Positions 1-9,615 of a stretch of DNA of 64,000 bases are shown in pieces. Numbering within the stretch: position 1 is the first letter of the stretch; every line of letters begins with the position of its first letter. Location of the stretch: contig CM050450.1 of the NCBI GenBank assembly GCA_027563935.2, positions 6,183,957 to 6,247,956 on the forward strand, written 5' to 3'. Origin of the DNA: Costus lasius. Taxonomy: Eukaryota; Streptophyta; Magnoliopsida; Zingiberales; Costaceae. The notes beneath the pieces are model-generated. The model searched no databases and was not told the origin of the DNA. It saw only the letters and a program-made list of their open reading frames with translations. The translations under genes and the position numbers were made by a program.

Positions 1-344
1 AATGTCAAGTATCCTAGCTTCTTTTGGACTGCTATGTCATCCAAACGGGGGCAGTGTGCTGCCGCATCACATTGTTTTTTGTTCCAGTTTTTACCCCCAC
101 ATGATTTCTTTACTCGGCCTAGTGCTTCCTATAATAGAAACTATATTGTCTGATTTCAAATTCTACGATGCTAGACAGTAGTGCAGAAACTAGTCTTCTA
201 ATATTTTTATCTTAGTGCTCAAGAATGGTCATATCATGAACTTCCTTTTCATGGTTTAGAAAGTCTAGAAGAGATGATCAAAATAAACATTCGTTTTAGG
301 TGGCTGACTCCACAATAATATATTTTGACAAAATTATCAAGTTA
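1..344. other. AT-rich flank, no gene recognised
   Basis: No convincing exon, RNA gene or repeat was seen. The bases next to the LTR block (AAATTATCAAGTTA, ending at 344) read smoothly into the bases after the block (CTTGATGTACTTC from 10829). This stretch and the one after 10828 therefore look like one original locus split by the retroelement array. Confidence 0.5.
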
Positions 345-349
345 CTTGG

Positions 350-1576
350 TGTCAGGCTTGGTTCAGCCTGGTTCAGCCGAAAGCCTAGTGGGCCAAGTAC
401 CAGCCTAGGCCCACGCTGTATGAACCCAAACCGAAGCCCAAATACGCGGTCAACCTACGATGTTGACCTTCCCAAATCAAGCATTTCCAAATCAGACAGA
501 GGAACGTTGGGTTCATCCGCATCGACGACGCCGTCTTCGCAAGAATCGGTCGCGGAGACGAATCCGACCCCGGACGGCGCGGACGGCGACTTCAGCGGCA
601 GGAAAAACGGATGGCGGCGGCTGGGTGAAGCAAGGAAAGCTTCAACGAGAGAAGCGGGCACGGGCGAGGCTCGCGGGTGATGTGGCAGCAGCGTGAAGTT
701 CGGAAGAGGCAAGCGGCACCTCTTCTCTATAAAGTTGATGGAGGATCATCCATCGAGCGATTCACCTTCATCAACACACCACCGACGATTGGCACCAGGG
801 AGCTCAGGGGAGCGACAAGGTTGAAAGATCGAGTGACCGGCGAGGTTAGAAGAGTGACGTGAGAAGAAATCAGAGATCTGTAGCTGGCGGCGAGGGAAGG
901 GAGTGAGGGCACCGGCGACGGGGGTCGCCGGGATAAGGGGGAGAGTTTTGTAACATTATCAGGTAATAAACAGAACTTGCATCCTTCCCCTATTATCTTC
1001 TGTGCTCTTCTAGTCGTTACTATCTCCGGCAACGGCGGCATGTTCAGTGGCGATTGACGACGAAGGACGGCGGTCCTTCTCTGCCGGCGCAACTTCTCCA
1101 ATGAACTCCGAGCACAGACGACGCAGGCGGCGTCGCGAACTCGGGTGAAGGAGGAAGACGAAGCGGCTTTCGATTTTGACCAAGTCAAAATCGAAATAGT
1201 GGATTGATTTGCGGAGCGGCGAAAGAATTTCACACTGACGCAAGTACAAACGTCAGCAGCAAGATTTCATTTCCCATCGGATTTTGAATCGGGCACAATC
1301 GGATTAATTCGGCGTTCGGCAATGACGATGTTCAATTTTGACTGGTCAAAATTAACAGTTGACCAGAGGTAAAATTTGGGATTTTCGGTAATTCTAAATT
1401 AGGGGTTGATTCCTGATTTTAGGGTTAGGGTTCTCAGTGCGGTTTGTAATTTGGGGATAAAAATTAATCGAAAAATTAGGGTTTCTCATATTTGGGAGTG
1501 AGGTTTTGCCCGGAAACCCTAGAGCCTCACGCCCAGTTTGGTGCTCTATCGGACCACCTTAGACCGGGGCGTGACA
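350..1576 (+). mobile_element. Solo LTR A, Ty3/gypsy-like, + orientation
   Basis: The 1,227-bp segment starts TGTCAGGC and ends GGGGCGTGACA, the TG...CA termini shared with the LTRs of elements B, C and D but in the opposite orientation. Read on the minus strand, its last part shares short blocks with the other LTRs: TCTAGGGTTTCCGG, TTTTTATCCCCAAATTACA and a CCCTAACCCTAA motif. No internal region or partner LTR is attached, so it is best read as a solo LTR left by LTR-LTR recombination. CTTGG lies on its left and CCAAG on its right. These are reverse complements of each other, not a normal direct duplication. GC-rich open frames inside it are not taken as genes. Confidence 0.75.
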
Positions 1577-1581
1577 CCAAG

Positions 1582-2762
1582 TGTCACGCCCCGGTCGGAT
1601 CGACCCTGAACTGGTGCTTAACCGCTGTCTCAGGGTAGTCCGGCGGAACACCGGAACGTAACGCTCTAGGGTTTCCGGACCGAATCTCGTCTCCAATTCG
1701 AAACCCTAACTTCCCCGAACAATCTTTTTCCCCAAATTACAATTTGCACGAGAAACCCTAACCCTAATTTGAGAAGACCGTAAAGAATCGACCCCTAAAT
1801 CAGAAAATACCTCTGGTCAACGCTGCTAAGTCAAAATCACCGTCGAAATTGCGTTGCGGATGTCAGCCGCCCAATTGCTGACGTCACCTTCCAATCCTCG
1901 CCGAATTTCGCCGATCCGCGTTCGATTTCGTTCTCCACCGCGGCTTCCGATTTTAACCAAGTCAAAATCGGAAGCGAAAATCCCTGTTCACATTCGTCTT
2001 CGACGCCACCTGTGTCGCGTCTTTCGCCGAAATAGAGCGCCGCCGAAAGCACTCGCCTGTTCGTCGGAGAAGGAAGGCGCGCCGCCTGCGCTTCGTCCTC
2101 CACTCTCGGTTGCCGACCGTCGACGACTACGGAGCCGCCTGCTGCCGAAGCCCGTCGCCGCCACAGGAACAACACAAAGATAGGGGAAGACGCGAATCGT
2201 GAGAGGAAAGTTTTTATTAGTCTGTTTGAAGCTACAAAACCTCTCAAACTCTCCTCTCGTCACTCGTCGGCGACGACTATCTCCGCCGTTTTACAGCGCT
2301 CTCCGAGTCACGCGCTCACCCGCAACTCTCTCCTCCTGCGTTCGTCGAGATGTTGATGGTAGTCCCCTCTCGATCGCTGCTCTCCAAGTCTTATAGGTAG
2401 AGACGCACTCGCCTCTGCTTAGCGCTTGATCCGGTCGAAGCCCGCGTCCGTCACCTTCTCTCCATGTCGGCGCCCCTGTTCTTCCGCTATGCTGAGGCTG
2501 GGTGCACTCTCCGCTTTGCCCGCAGCTACAAGCGTTGTCCGAGCTCTGCGAGAACGTCGCTGTCGCGTCCGATTGTCGCGGGGAAGATGACTCCTTTAGC
2601 TGCGTTCACGCGAGTCCGCCTCCTCCCACGACCGCATTGTTCGTGTCGAGCCGAGCGCTACAACGCCATGATTTGTGGTCAACATCTGATTTTGACCGGA
2701 CGTTTGGGCTTGGGCCAGGCCCCTCTTCTCTGGGCTGAACCGGGGGAGCCTAGGGCCTAACA
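1582..2762 (-). repeat. 3' LTR of element B
   Basis: This is the 3' LTR in element sense. It begins TGTTAGGCCC and ends GGGGCGTGACA on the minus strand. It is nearly identical by eye to 4364-5543, differing by scattered substitutions. A TATA-like CCTATAAG lies at 2390-2397 and a polyadenylation signal AATAAA at 2213-2218, both on the minus strand, so the R region should lie between them. Telomere-motif-like CCCTAACCCTAA lies near 1757. Confidence 0.85.
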
Positions 2763-2801
2763 ATTCTCCCCCACCCAATTTGGACATCTCCCTCGATGTC
2801 C
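2763..2801 (-). other. Polypurine tract and upstream hairpin of element B
   Basis: Minus-strand sense: GGACATC (2801-2795), loop GAGGGA, GATGTCC (2788-2782), then 19 nt ending in the purine tract GGGTGGGGGAGAAT that abuts the 3' LTR. The seven-base-pair stem is perfect. The tract is the expected plus-strand primer site. Equivalent hairpins at the same distance occur in elements C, E and F. Confidence 0.8.
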
Positions 2802-2812
2802 GGCACAGGCGC

Positions 2813-4331
2813 TCAGGCCCGCGCTCGCCGATCTTTCTTTCCTTGCTGGCGGGCAGCCTCATAGCTTTGACGCCTTCGTTCATACTCTACAGGGTCGGCT
2901 AAAGAGGGCCAATACCTCTCCTGGATCTGCTGAGGCATATCATCCCTTTCTGTATCCGAAGAATTCGAGGACTTCGGTGGAGCCTTTTCCTCCACTACCT
3001 GCCTCCACGTTTTCTTCTCCTCCGAAGGTTTTGCATCTCCGGAGCTCGTCTTCTGCTCGACATCGCCCTTGTCGACTGCGTCTTTCGGCTCTGCTTCTGC
3101 GGGGGTCGATGATGATTTTCCTGCGACCAGTGAGGCAATGCGCACAACCCCTATGCGAGCTTCTACTGGTTCCTCGTCATCCACCACCGCCGGTCTCTCA
3201 ACCAGCTCCCGATGCACAATTGCCGCAATGGCGTTCACTCGCTGTCGGTCCGGACAATCGCGTATCTGGTGCGGTCCTTTGCACAAGAAGCAAGCAATCG
3301 GTCTAAGTTGACCCTGTGCTCTATTTGCAAGTCGGGTCTGCTCCTGTCGTGCCGGCTGACCTCCGTTCCGCCGGGGAGAGAGCCTCTCTCTCTCTGGCGC
3401 TCTTGCTCTAGGTGGAGATGGTCGCTTCGGGGGCGACCTCGGTGCTCTTTGAAAGGTCATCCCTGAAGTCCTCTAGTCCACGAGAGACTCGGCTATAGCT
3501 GCAGCCGTTCTCCAGTCCTGCGGCACATGTCGTCGGACCTCCGTTGCTGCCCAGGGTTGGAGATTCCGGAGGAAGAAGTACCTCCTGTCTCCCTCCGCCA
3601 TCTCGGGTAGCTCCAACATCAGCGCGAAGAACGCCCTGACATACTCCTGGATCGCTCCTGTGTGCTTTAGCCGATCCACCGCCTCTCGTGCCTGGTCCAC
3701 CGAGTTTCCGGGAAGGAACTGTTGTCGCAGTTCCTCTCGGAACACCTCCCATGTCCAACTAACCGCCTCTGATGTCGAATCAACTTTGGTTCTCCACCAG
3801 AGTTTTGCATTATCTGAGAGATGCCGTGCACACCCTCACCTTCTCCTGGTCTGCAACATGGTTAGCATCAAAGTATTGTTGCATATCCCACAGAGAATTA
3901 CCCAATACTTTGGCTGATCTGGCCCCCTTGAACACTGCAGGTTCTGAGGTACGAACCTTCCCGTTGGGAGCTCCATGCTCCACCATGCTTGCTGCAGGGA
4001 CACCTCCTTGTGCCTGCGCCAATGCCATGCGCGTCACCGCGAGGTCCGCCAATATCTGTTGATGAGTTGCCGTGGTGTTGGCTACCTGCGTTGCCAAAGT
4101 CGCCACATGTCCTTGCAAGGCCCTTTCTTGCTCTTGTAGGGCCGCCATGCCTTCAACAGTTTGGGGAGCCTCCACTACAGCCAAAGTTTGTTGGAGGGCA
4201 AAAATCTGCAACCTCTGCTCCTCAATCGTGCGATGGAGATCCTCCACCTGAGGAACCACCGCATCTTTGCTGTTCCCTATCAAATCGAGCACTTGCTCGA
4301 TTCGCGCGATGCGATTTCCTTGATTCACCAT
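2813..4331 (-). pseudogene. gag of element B, disrupted
   Basis: This is the structural capsid/nucleocapsid protein of the element. The N-terminal part (4331-3810) starts MVNQG and is coiled-coil-like and rich in Q and L. The middle part (3745-3473) has the usual gag capsid signature, including the LPGNS and LRNLQPWA stretches. The C-terminal part (3460-2813) has a basic R/P/S linker and one zinc knuckle CFLCKGPHQIRDC (CX2CX3HX4C). The frame changes near 3810-3750 and a TAG stop lies at 3475-3473, so the protein is broken. The conserved MVNQG start is shared with element C. After the knuckle comes an acidic and lysine-rich tail of about 150 residues ending KKDRRARA, where a normal Ty3/gypsy element would continue into protease. 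It is a retroelement gene, not a host gene. Confidence 0.85.
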
Positions 4332-4348
4332 GCTGCTGGATCACTTCA

Positions 4349-4361
4349 GGCTCTGATACCT
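4349..4361 (-). other. Primer-binding site of element B
   Basis: Minus strand AGGTATCAGAGCC lies two bases inside the 5' LTR end at 4364. It matches the usual plant initiator tRNA-Met primer site (TGGTATCAGAGC) except for the first base. It fixes the minus-strand orientation together with the purine tract at the other end. Confidence 0.8.
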
Positions 4362-4363
4362 GT

Positions 4364-5543
4364 TGTCACGCCCCGGTCGGATCGACCCTGAACCGGTGCT
4401 TAACCGCTGTCTCAGGGTAGTCCGGCGGAAAACCGGAACGTAACGCTCTAGGGTTTCCGGACCGAATCTCGTCTCCAATTCGAAACCCTAACTTCCCCGA
4501 ACAATCTTTTTCCCCAAATTATAATTCGCACGAGAAACCCTAACCCTAATTTGAGAATACCGTAAAGAATCGACCCCTAAATCAGAAAATACCTCTGGTC
4601 AACGCTGCTAAGTCAAAATCATCGTCGAAATTGCGTTGCGGACGTTAGCCGCCCAATTGCTGACGTCACCTTCCAATCCTCGCCGAATTTCACGGATCCG
4701 CGTTCGATTTCGTTCTCCACCGCGGCTTCCGATTTTGACCAAGTCAAAATCGAAAGCGGAAATCCCTGTTCACCTTCGTCTTCGACGCCACCTGCGTCGC
4801 GTCTTTCGCCGAAACAGAGCGCCGCCGAAAGCACTTGCCTGTTCGTCGGAGAAGGAAGGCGCGCCGCCTGCGCTTCGTCCTCCACGCTCGGTTGCCGACC
4901 GTCGACGACTACGCAGCCGCCTGCTGCCGAAGCCCGTCGCCGCCGCAGGAACAACACAAAGATAGGGGAAGATGCGAATCGTGAGAGGAAAGCTTTTATT
5001 AGTCTGTTTGAAGCTACAAAACCTCTCAAACTCTCCTCCTCTCGTCACTCGTCGACGACGACTATTGCCGCCGTTTTACAGCGCTCTCCGAGTCACGCGC
5101 TCACCCGCAACTCTCTCCTCCTGCGTTCGCCGAGATGTTGATGGTAGTCCCCTCTCGATCGCTGCTCTCCAAGTCTTATAGGTAGAGACGCACTCGCCTC
5201 TGCTCAGCGCTTGATCCGGTCGAAGCCCGCGTCCGTCACCTTCTCTCCATGTCGGCACCCTTGTTCTTCCGCTATGCTGAGGCTGGGTGCACTCTCCGCT
5301 TTGCCCTCAGCTACAAGCGTTGTCCGAGCTCTGCGAGAACGTCGCTGTCGCGTCCGATTGTCGCGGGGAAGATGACTCCTTTGGCTATGTTCACGCGAGT
5401 CCGCCTCCCACGACCGCATCGTTCGCGTCGAACCGCGCGCTACAACGCCCTGATTTATGGTCAACATCTGATTTTGACTGGATGTTTGGGCTTGGGCCAG
5501 GCCCCTCTTCTCTGGGCTGAACCGGGGAGCCCAGGGCCTAACA
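4364..5543 (-). repeat. 5' LTR of element B
   Basis: This 1,180-bp copy of the LTR starts TGTTAGGCCC and ends GTGACA in element sense. TATA-like CCTATAAG is at 5175-5182. Open frames on both strands (for example 4770-5048) are GC-rich shadows of the same LTR and are repeated in the partner LTR, so they are not annotated as genes. Confidence 0.85.
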
Positions 5544-5548
5544 CTTGG

Positions 5549-6844
5549 TGTCACGTCCCGGTCGGATCGGCCTAAAAACAATGCTTAACCGTTGTCTTAG
5601 GGTCGTCCGGTGGAATACCGGAACGCAACTATCTAGGGTTTCCGACACAAAATTGAAAACCCTAACTCCCCGATTAAATTTTTATCCCCAAATTACAGTT
5701 CGCTCCGAGAAACCCTAACCCTAATTTAGGAAAAATCTGGAAAGAACTCTAAATAAAAGAATCTGAAATCAAACCGTAATTTATTTTACCTCTCTCCTTA
5801 TTTTGACCTCATGTTTGCCGATTGAATTCGCCGCCGAATTAATCTCTGTGCTGACGTCAGTCCTTGTCAGCGGCCGAAATCGAATTCTGCCGAATTCGAT
5901 TTCGCGATCGAAATCTTCCACTGACCGTTGACTCGTCCTCCTCGATTCGAGTGCCAGACGAAGTCGTGTTTCGTCGTTCGTCTTTGTCCTCGCGATGCCG
6001 CTCGCATCGCTGCCTCGGCCGAGTACTGCCTGTACTCGAGCCTCGCCGGAACGCCGGGAGAGGACGCCGCCTGCGTCTTCGCCCTTCCGACGGTCGGCGT
6101 CGTCACACCGGATGTCGTCGCTGCCTGCGACAGTGATGAAGAAGCACCGAGAGCAGGGGAGGAAGAGTGGAGAAATCCTGCGTTTTTATTCCAATATGAA
6201 ATTACAGAAACTCTCCTCCGACGACCCCCGTCGACGGCCCTCTATCCCTCCCTCGCCGACGTCGCCCGACGTTGGCTACAGTCTCTCAAGTTCTCTCGAA
6301 GCTCGCTGACCTCTCAAAGCTGCTGGGGAAGCTCGCTCCTTGCTCCTCGCCAAACTCTCTGTTGATCATCTCTCGATGTCGTCGATGCCAGTGGTGGAAG
6401 AAGATCGCTCCCTCTTCGATCGCTCCTCTTTATAGATGAGAGGGGCATCCGCCGCCACCTCTCTACTCCGCGCGATCCGCTCGCGCTTTCCTCGAAGTCC
6501 TAGTCGCGTCTCCCTTTAGCGCGTCCGTGCCGTCCGGAGTCGAAGACCGCGTTGCTGCCATCCGAGTCTTGCGGAGCAGACAGCTTCGCTGCCGCGTCTG
6601 CTGAGTCCGGACGGCTCGGTGAAGATGCCGCATCGCCACGCCGTCCGCACCCTTTGCAGTGCCTGCAAGCGTCTTCGTCCGCTTCCGATGCAAGCGGCGA
6701 AGATGCGGATGAGCTCGGGTCAATGGGTGTTGACCGCCCCAATTGGACCCCTTTTTCCCTTTTACCGCATGGGCTTGGTCTAGGACTTGGGCCACTGTCC
6801 GGCCCATTGGGTTGAGGCCTGAACCGGGTAGACCGGGCCTGACA
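5549..6844 (-). repeat. 3' LTR of element C
   Basis: In element sense it begins TGTCAGGCCC and ends GGGACGTGACA. ATCTATAAAG at 6428-6437 (minus) is a likely TATA box and AATAAA at 6185-6190 (minus) a likely polyadenylation signal. It carries the AAACCCTAACCCTAATTT block near 5711. Confidence 0.85.
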
Positions 6845-6883
6845 ATTCTCCCCCGCCTAAATTGGACATCATCCTCGATGTCC
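6845..6883 (-). other. Polypurine tract and upstream hairpin of element C
   Basis: Minus-strand GGACATC, loop GAGGAT, GATGTCC (6883-6864), then 19 nt that end in GGCGGGGGAGAAT next to the 3' LTR. Stem, loop and spacing are the same as in element B although the surrounding gag ends differ. Confidence 0.8.
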
Positions 6884-6940
6884 GTGACGGGCGAATCTTG
6901 GGCAACAATTGCTCCGATTCTTTAAAGCACCGATCCTACA

Positions 6941-8134
6941 CTACTGCGCTCCCGTGGCAGAGTGTGGAATTACCTGCAGTGACCTAATCCGCGGTTGCTC
7001 GATTTCCTCAATCTCCTCAGCTGGATCCTGTGCTGCCATTGCCATGAGCTTCTGTCTGGAAGGACAGTCCTTTACCTAGTGAGGACCGCCGCACATGAAG
7101 CAACCCTGTGGCTTTTGCTCTCGTCGTCCTGGTGAACCCCTGTTCTGCCGGTGAAAGGGCCTACCCCTCTATGGAACCCTAGCTCCCGGCGGTGTCCGTG
7201 GGGAGCCGCGCTTCGGTGGGGAGCCACGCTTTGGTGGTGTCCTGGTCTTCCTTGGTGGTGCTGGTCTGGATCTTTGATTATCCACCAAGGACTCAGCTAC
7301 CGCCGCTGCCGCCCTCCAATCGATCGACGCGCGCCGTCGAACCTCCGTTTCTGCCCATGGCTGAAGGTTCCGGAGAAAGAGATACCTCCTGTCATCCTCC
7401 TCCATGCATGGAAGCTCCAATATCAGTGCTGAGAATGCCCTGACGTACTCCTGGATCGAGCCAGTATGCCTCAGCCGATCCAGTTTGCCATGCGCCTGAT
7501 CCGCCGAGTTCCCAGGAAGAAACTACCGCCGCAGTTCCTCAGGGAAAATCTCCTAAGAATAGCTAGTAGCCCCCAGTGTAGAGCTAACTTTGATTTGCCA
7601 CCAAAGCTTTGTGTCGCCGATGAGGTATGCGATGCACACCCGCACCCGATCTCCTTCTGGAACATAGTTAGCAGAAAACAGTTGTTCCATATCCCAAATA
7701 AAATTTTCTACCTCTCTGGATGATCGAGCCTCCCCGAACATCGCTAGCTCAGGTACTCGTACCTTTGGCTTGGGAGCCTCCTGCTCCACTGTTGTCGCTG
7801 ATCGCGATGCTTGCGCTAGGGCCAAGTGCAGCACCTTAATCTCCGCTTGTGTGTCCTCCTTCATGTGGGCCATCTCCACTAGTAGATGGTTCAGATTGTT
7901 TATAGTCTGCTGCATGCGTGCCATCCCTGCCTGTTGTTCCTCACGCATCCTGGCCATCTGCTCTGGCAGGTCGAACAGACTCTCCAAGGCCTGTTGCAAG
8001 TTTTCAATTTGCAACCTTTGGTGCTCCACTGTCCTCTGAAGCTTCTCTATCTGAGGAAGCACCGACGTGTCCCTATCACCCGTCATACCGAGCGTTTGCT
8101 CGATCTCTGCTATGCATTCACCTTGGTTCACCAT
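6941..8134 (-). pseudogene. gag of element C, multiple stops
   Basis: This capsid/nucleocapsid gene is homologous to gag of element B. The start at 8134 (MVNQG) was chosen because element B starts the same way, although the frame stays open upstream to 8239. An N-terminal coiled-coil region rich in M, Q and E is followed by the capsid part with LWW, LPGNS, GSIQEYVRAF and LRNLQPWA. A repeated basic PPKRGSP motif and one zinc knuckle CFMCGGPH..VKDC at about 7100 follow. I see in-frame stops between the capsid halves (near 7555 and 7530), after the PPKRGSP repeats (7169) and inside the zinc knuckle. The frame is otherwise kept, which fits decay by point mutation. Confidence 0.82.
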
Positions 8135-8297
8135 CTTTTCAGGTTTAGCCGTCTCCTTGGCTTTACCTTTGGGCCAGGCGTCCTCTGACGCTCCTCTGGT
8201 GGTGTGGGTGATCTTCTGGAACTTCAAACCCTTCTTCACCTTCGAGGGTGAAGTAGTCCTGTTTACTGTAACACGTTAACCGTCCTTTGATACCTAT

Positions 8298-9610
8298 TGT
8301 CACGCCCCGGTCGGATCGGCCTAAAAACAGCGCTTAGCCGTTGTCTTAGGGTTGTCCGACGGAATACCGGAATGCAACTATCTAGGGTTTTCGACGCAAA
8401 ATTGAAAACCCTAACTCCCCGATTAAATTTTTATCCCTAAATTACAATTCGCTTCGAGAAACCCTAACCCTAATTTAGAAAAAATCCAGAAAGAACCCTA
8501 AATAAAAGAATCTGAAATTAAACCGTAATTTATTTTACCTCTCTCTTGATTTTGACCTCAGTCAAAATCACGTTTGCCGATTGAATTCGCCGCCGAATTA
8601 ATCTATGTGCTGACGTCAGCCCTTGTCTGGCCGAAATCGATTTCCGCCGACTTCGATTCCGCGATCGAAATCCTCCACTGACCGTTGGCTCGTCCTCCTC
8701 GAATCGAGTGCCAGACGAAGCCGTGTTTCGTTGTTCGTCTTCGTCCTTGCAATGCCGCTCGCGTCGCTGCCTCGGCCGAGTACCGCCTGTACTCGAGCCT
8801 CGCCGGAACGCCGGGAGAGGACGCCGCCTGCGTCTTCGCCCTTCCGACGGTCGGCGTCGTCGCACCGGATGCCGTCACTGCCTGCGACAGTGATGAAGAA
8901 GCACCGAGAGCAGGGGAGGAAGAGTGGAGAAATCCTGCATTTTTATTCCAATATGAAATTACAGAAACTCTCCTCCGACGACCCCCGTCGTCGGCCCTCT
9001 ATCCCTCCCTCGCCGACGTCCCCCGACGTTGGCTACAGTCTCTCAAGTTCTCTCGAAGCTCGCTGACCTCTCAAAGATGCTAGGGGAAGCTCGCTCCTTG
9101 CTCCTCGCCAAACTCTCTGCTGATCAGCTCTCGATGTTGTCGATGCCGGTGGTGGAAGAAGATCGCTCCCTCTTCGATCGCTCCTCCTCTTTATAGATGA
9201 GGGGCATCCGCCGCCACCTCTCTGCTCCGCGCGATCCGCTTGCGCTTTCCTCGAAGCCCTAGTCGCGTCTCCCTTTAGCGCGTCCACGCCGTCCGGAGTC
9301 GAAGACCGCGTCGCCGCCATCCGAGTCTTGCGGAGCAGACAGCTTTGCCGCCGCGTCTGCTGAGTCCGCATCCGCACGGCTCGGTGAAGATGCCGCATCG
9401 CCACGCCGTCCGCACCCTTTGCAGCGCCTGCAAGCGTCTTCGTCCGCTTCCGACGCAAGCGGCGAAGATGCGGATGAGCTCGGGTCAATGGGTGTTGACC
9501 GCCCCAATTGGACCCCTTTTTCCCTTTTACCGCGTGGGCTTGGTCTAGGACTTGGGCCACTGTCCGGCCCATTGGGTTGAGGCCTGAATCGAGTAGACCG
9601 GGGCCTGACA
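8298..9610 (-). repeat. 5' LTR of element C
   Basis: This 1,313-bp partner of 5549-6844 starts TGTCAGGCCC and ends GGGCGTGACA on the minus strand. A TATA-like TCATCTATAAA lies near 9189-9198. Small insertions and substitutions separate it from the 3' LTR. Confidence 0.85.
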
Positions 9611-9615
9611 CTTGG

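Larger units (their letters stand above)
1582..5543 (-). mobile_element. LTR retroelement B, gag-only (TR-GAG type)
   Basis: This is a 3,962-bp element with two long terminal repeats (1582-2762 and 4364-5543) around an internal region of only about 1.6 kb. On the minus strand the order is 5' LTR, primer-binding site GGTATCAGAGCC (initiator tRNA-Met type, 4349-4361), a gag gene (4331-2813), a hairpin, a purine tract GGGTGGGGGAGAAT and the 3' LTR. No protease, reverse transcriptase, RNase H or integrase is present and there is no room for them. The organisation matches terminal-repeat retrotransposons with GAG domain, which must borrow pol functions in trans. Flanks are CCAAG on the left and CTTGG on the right. 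The gag is damaged, so this copy is probably inactive. Confidence 0.88.
5549..9610 (-). mobile_element. LTR retroelement C, gag-only (TR-GAG type)
   Basis: This is a 4,062-bp element of a second but related family. LTRs are 5549-6844 and 8298-9610 and the internal region is about 1.45 kb. Minus-strand order: 5' LTR, a degenerate primer site GGTATCAAAGG, gag (8134-6941), hairpin, purine tract GGCGGGGGAGAAT and 3' LTR. It is flanked by CTTGG on both sides (5544-5548 and 9611-9615), a clean 5-bp target-site duplication. No pol domain is present. The two LTRs differ more than those of B and gag has several in-frame stops, so this copy looks older. It abuts elements B and D with only the shared pentamer between them. 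Confidence 0.88.

Noticed and set aside
2813..9610. CRISPR-like or satellite array suggested by repeated GTCACGCCCCGGTCGGATC blocks
   Set aside because: The repeats are LTR ends of separate elements with primer sites, purine tracts and gag genes between them, not evenly spaced short repeats.
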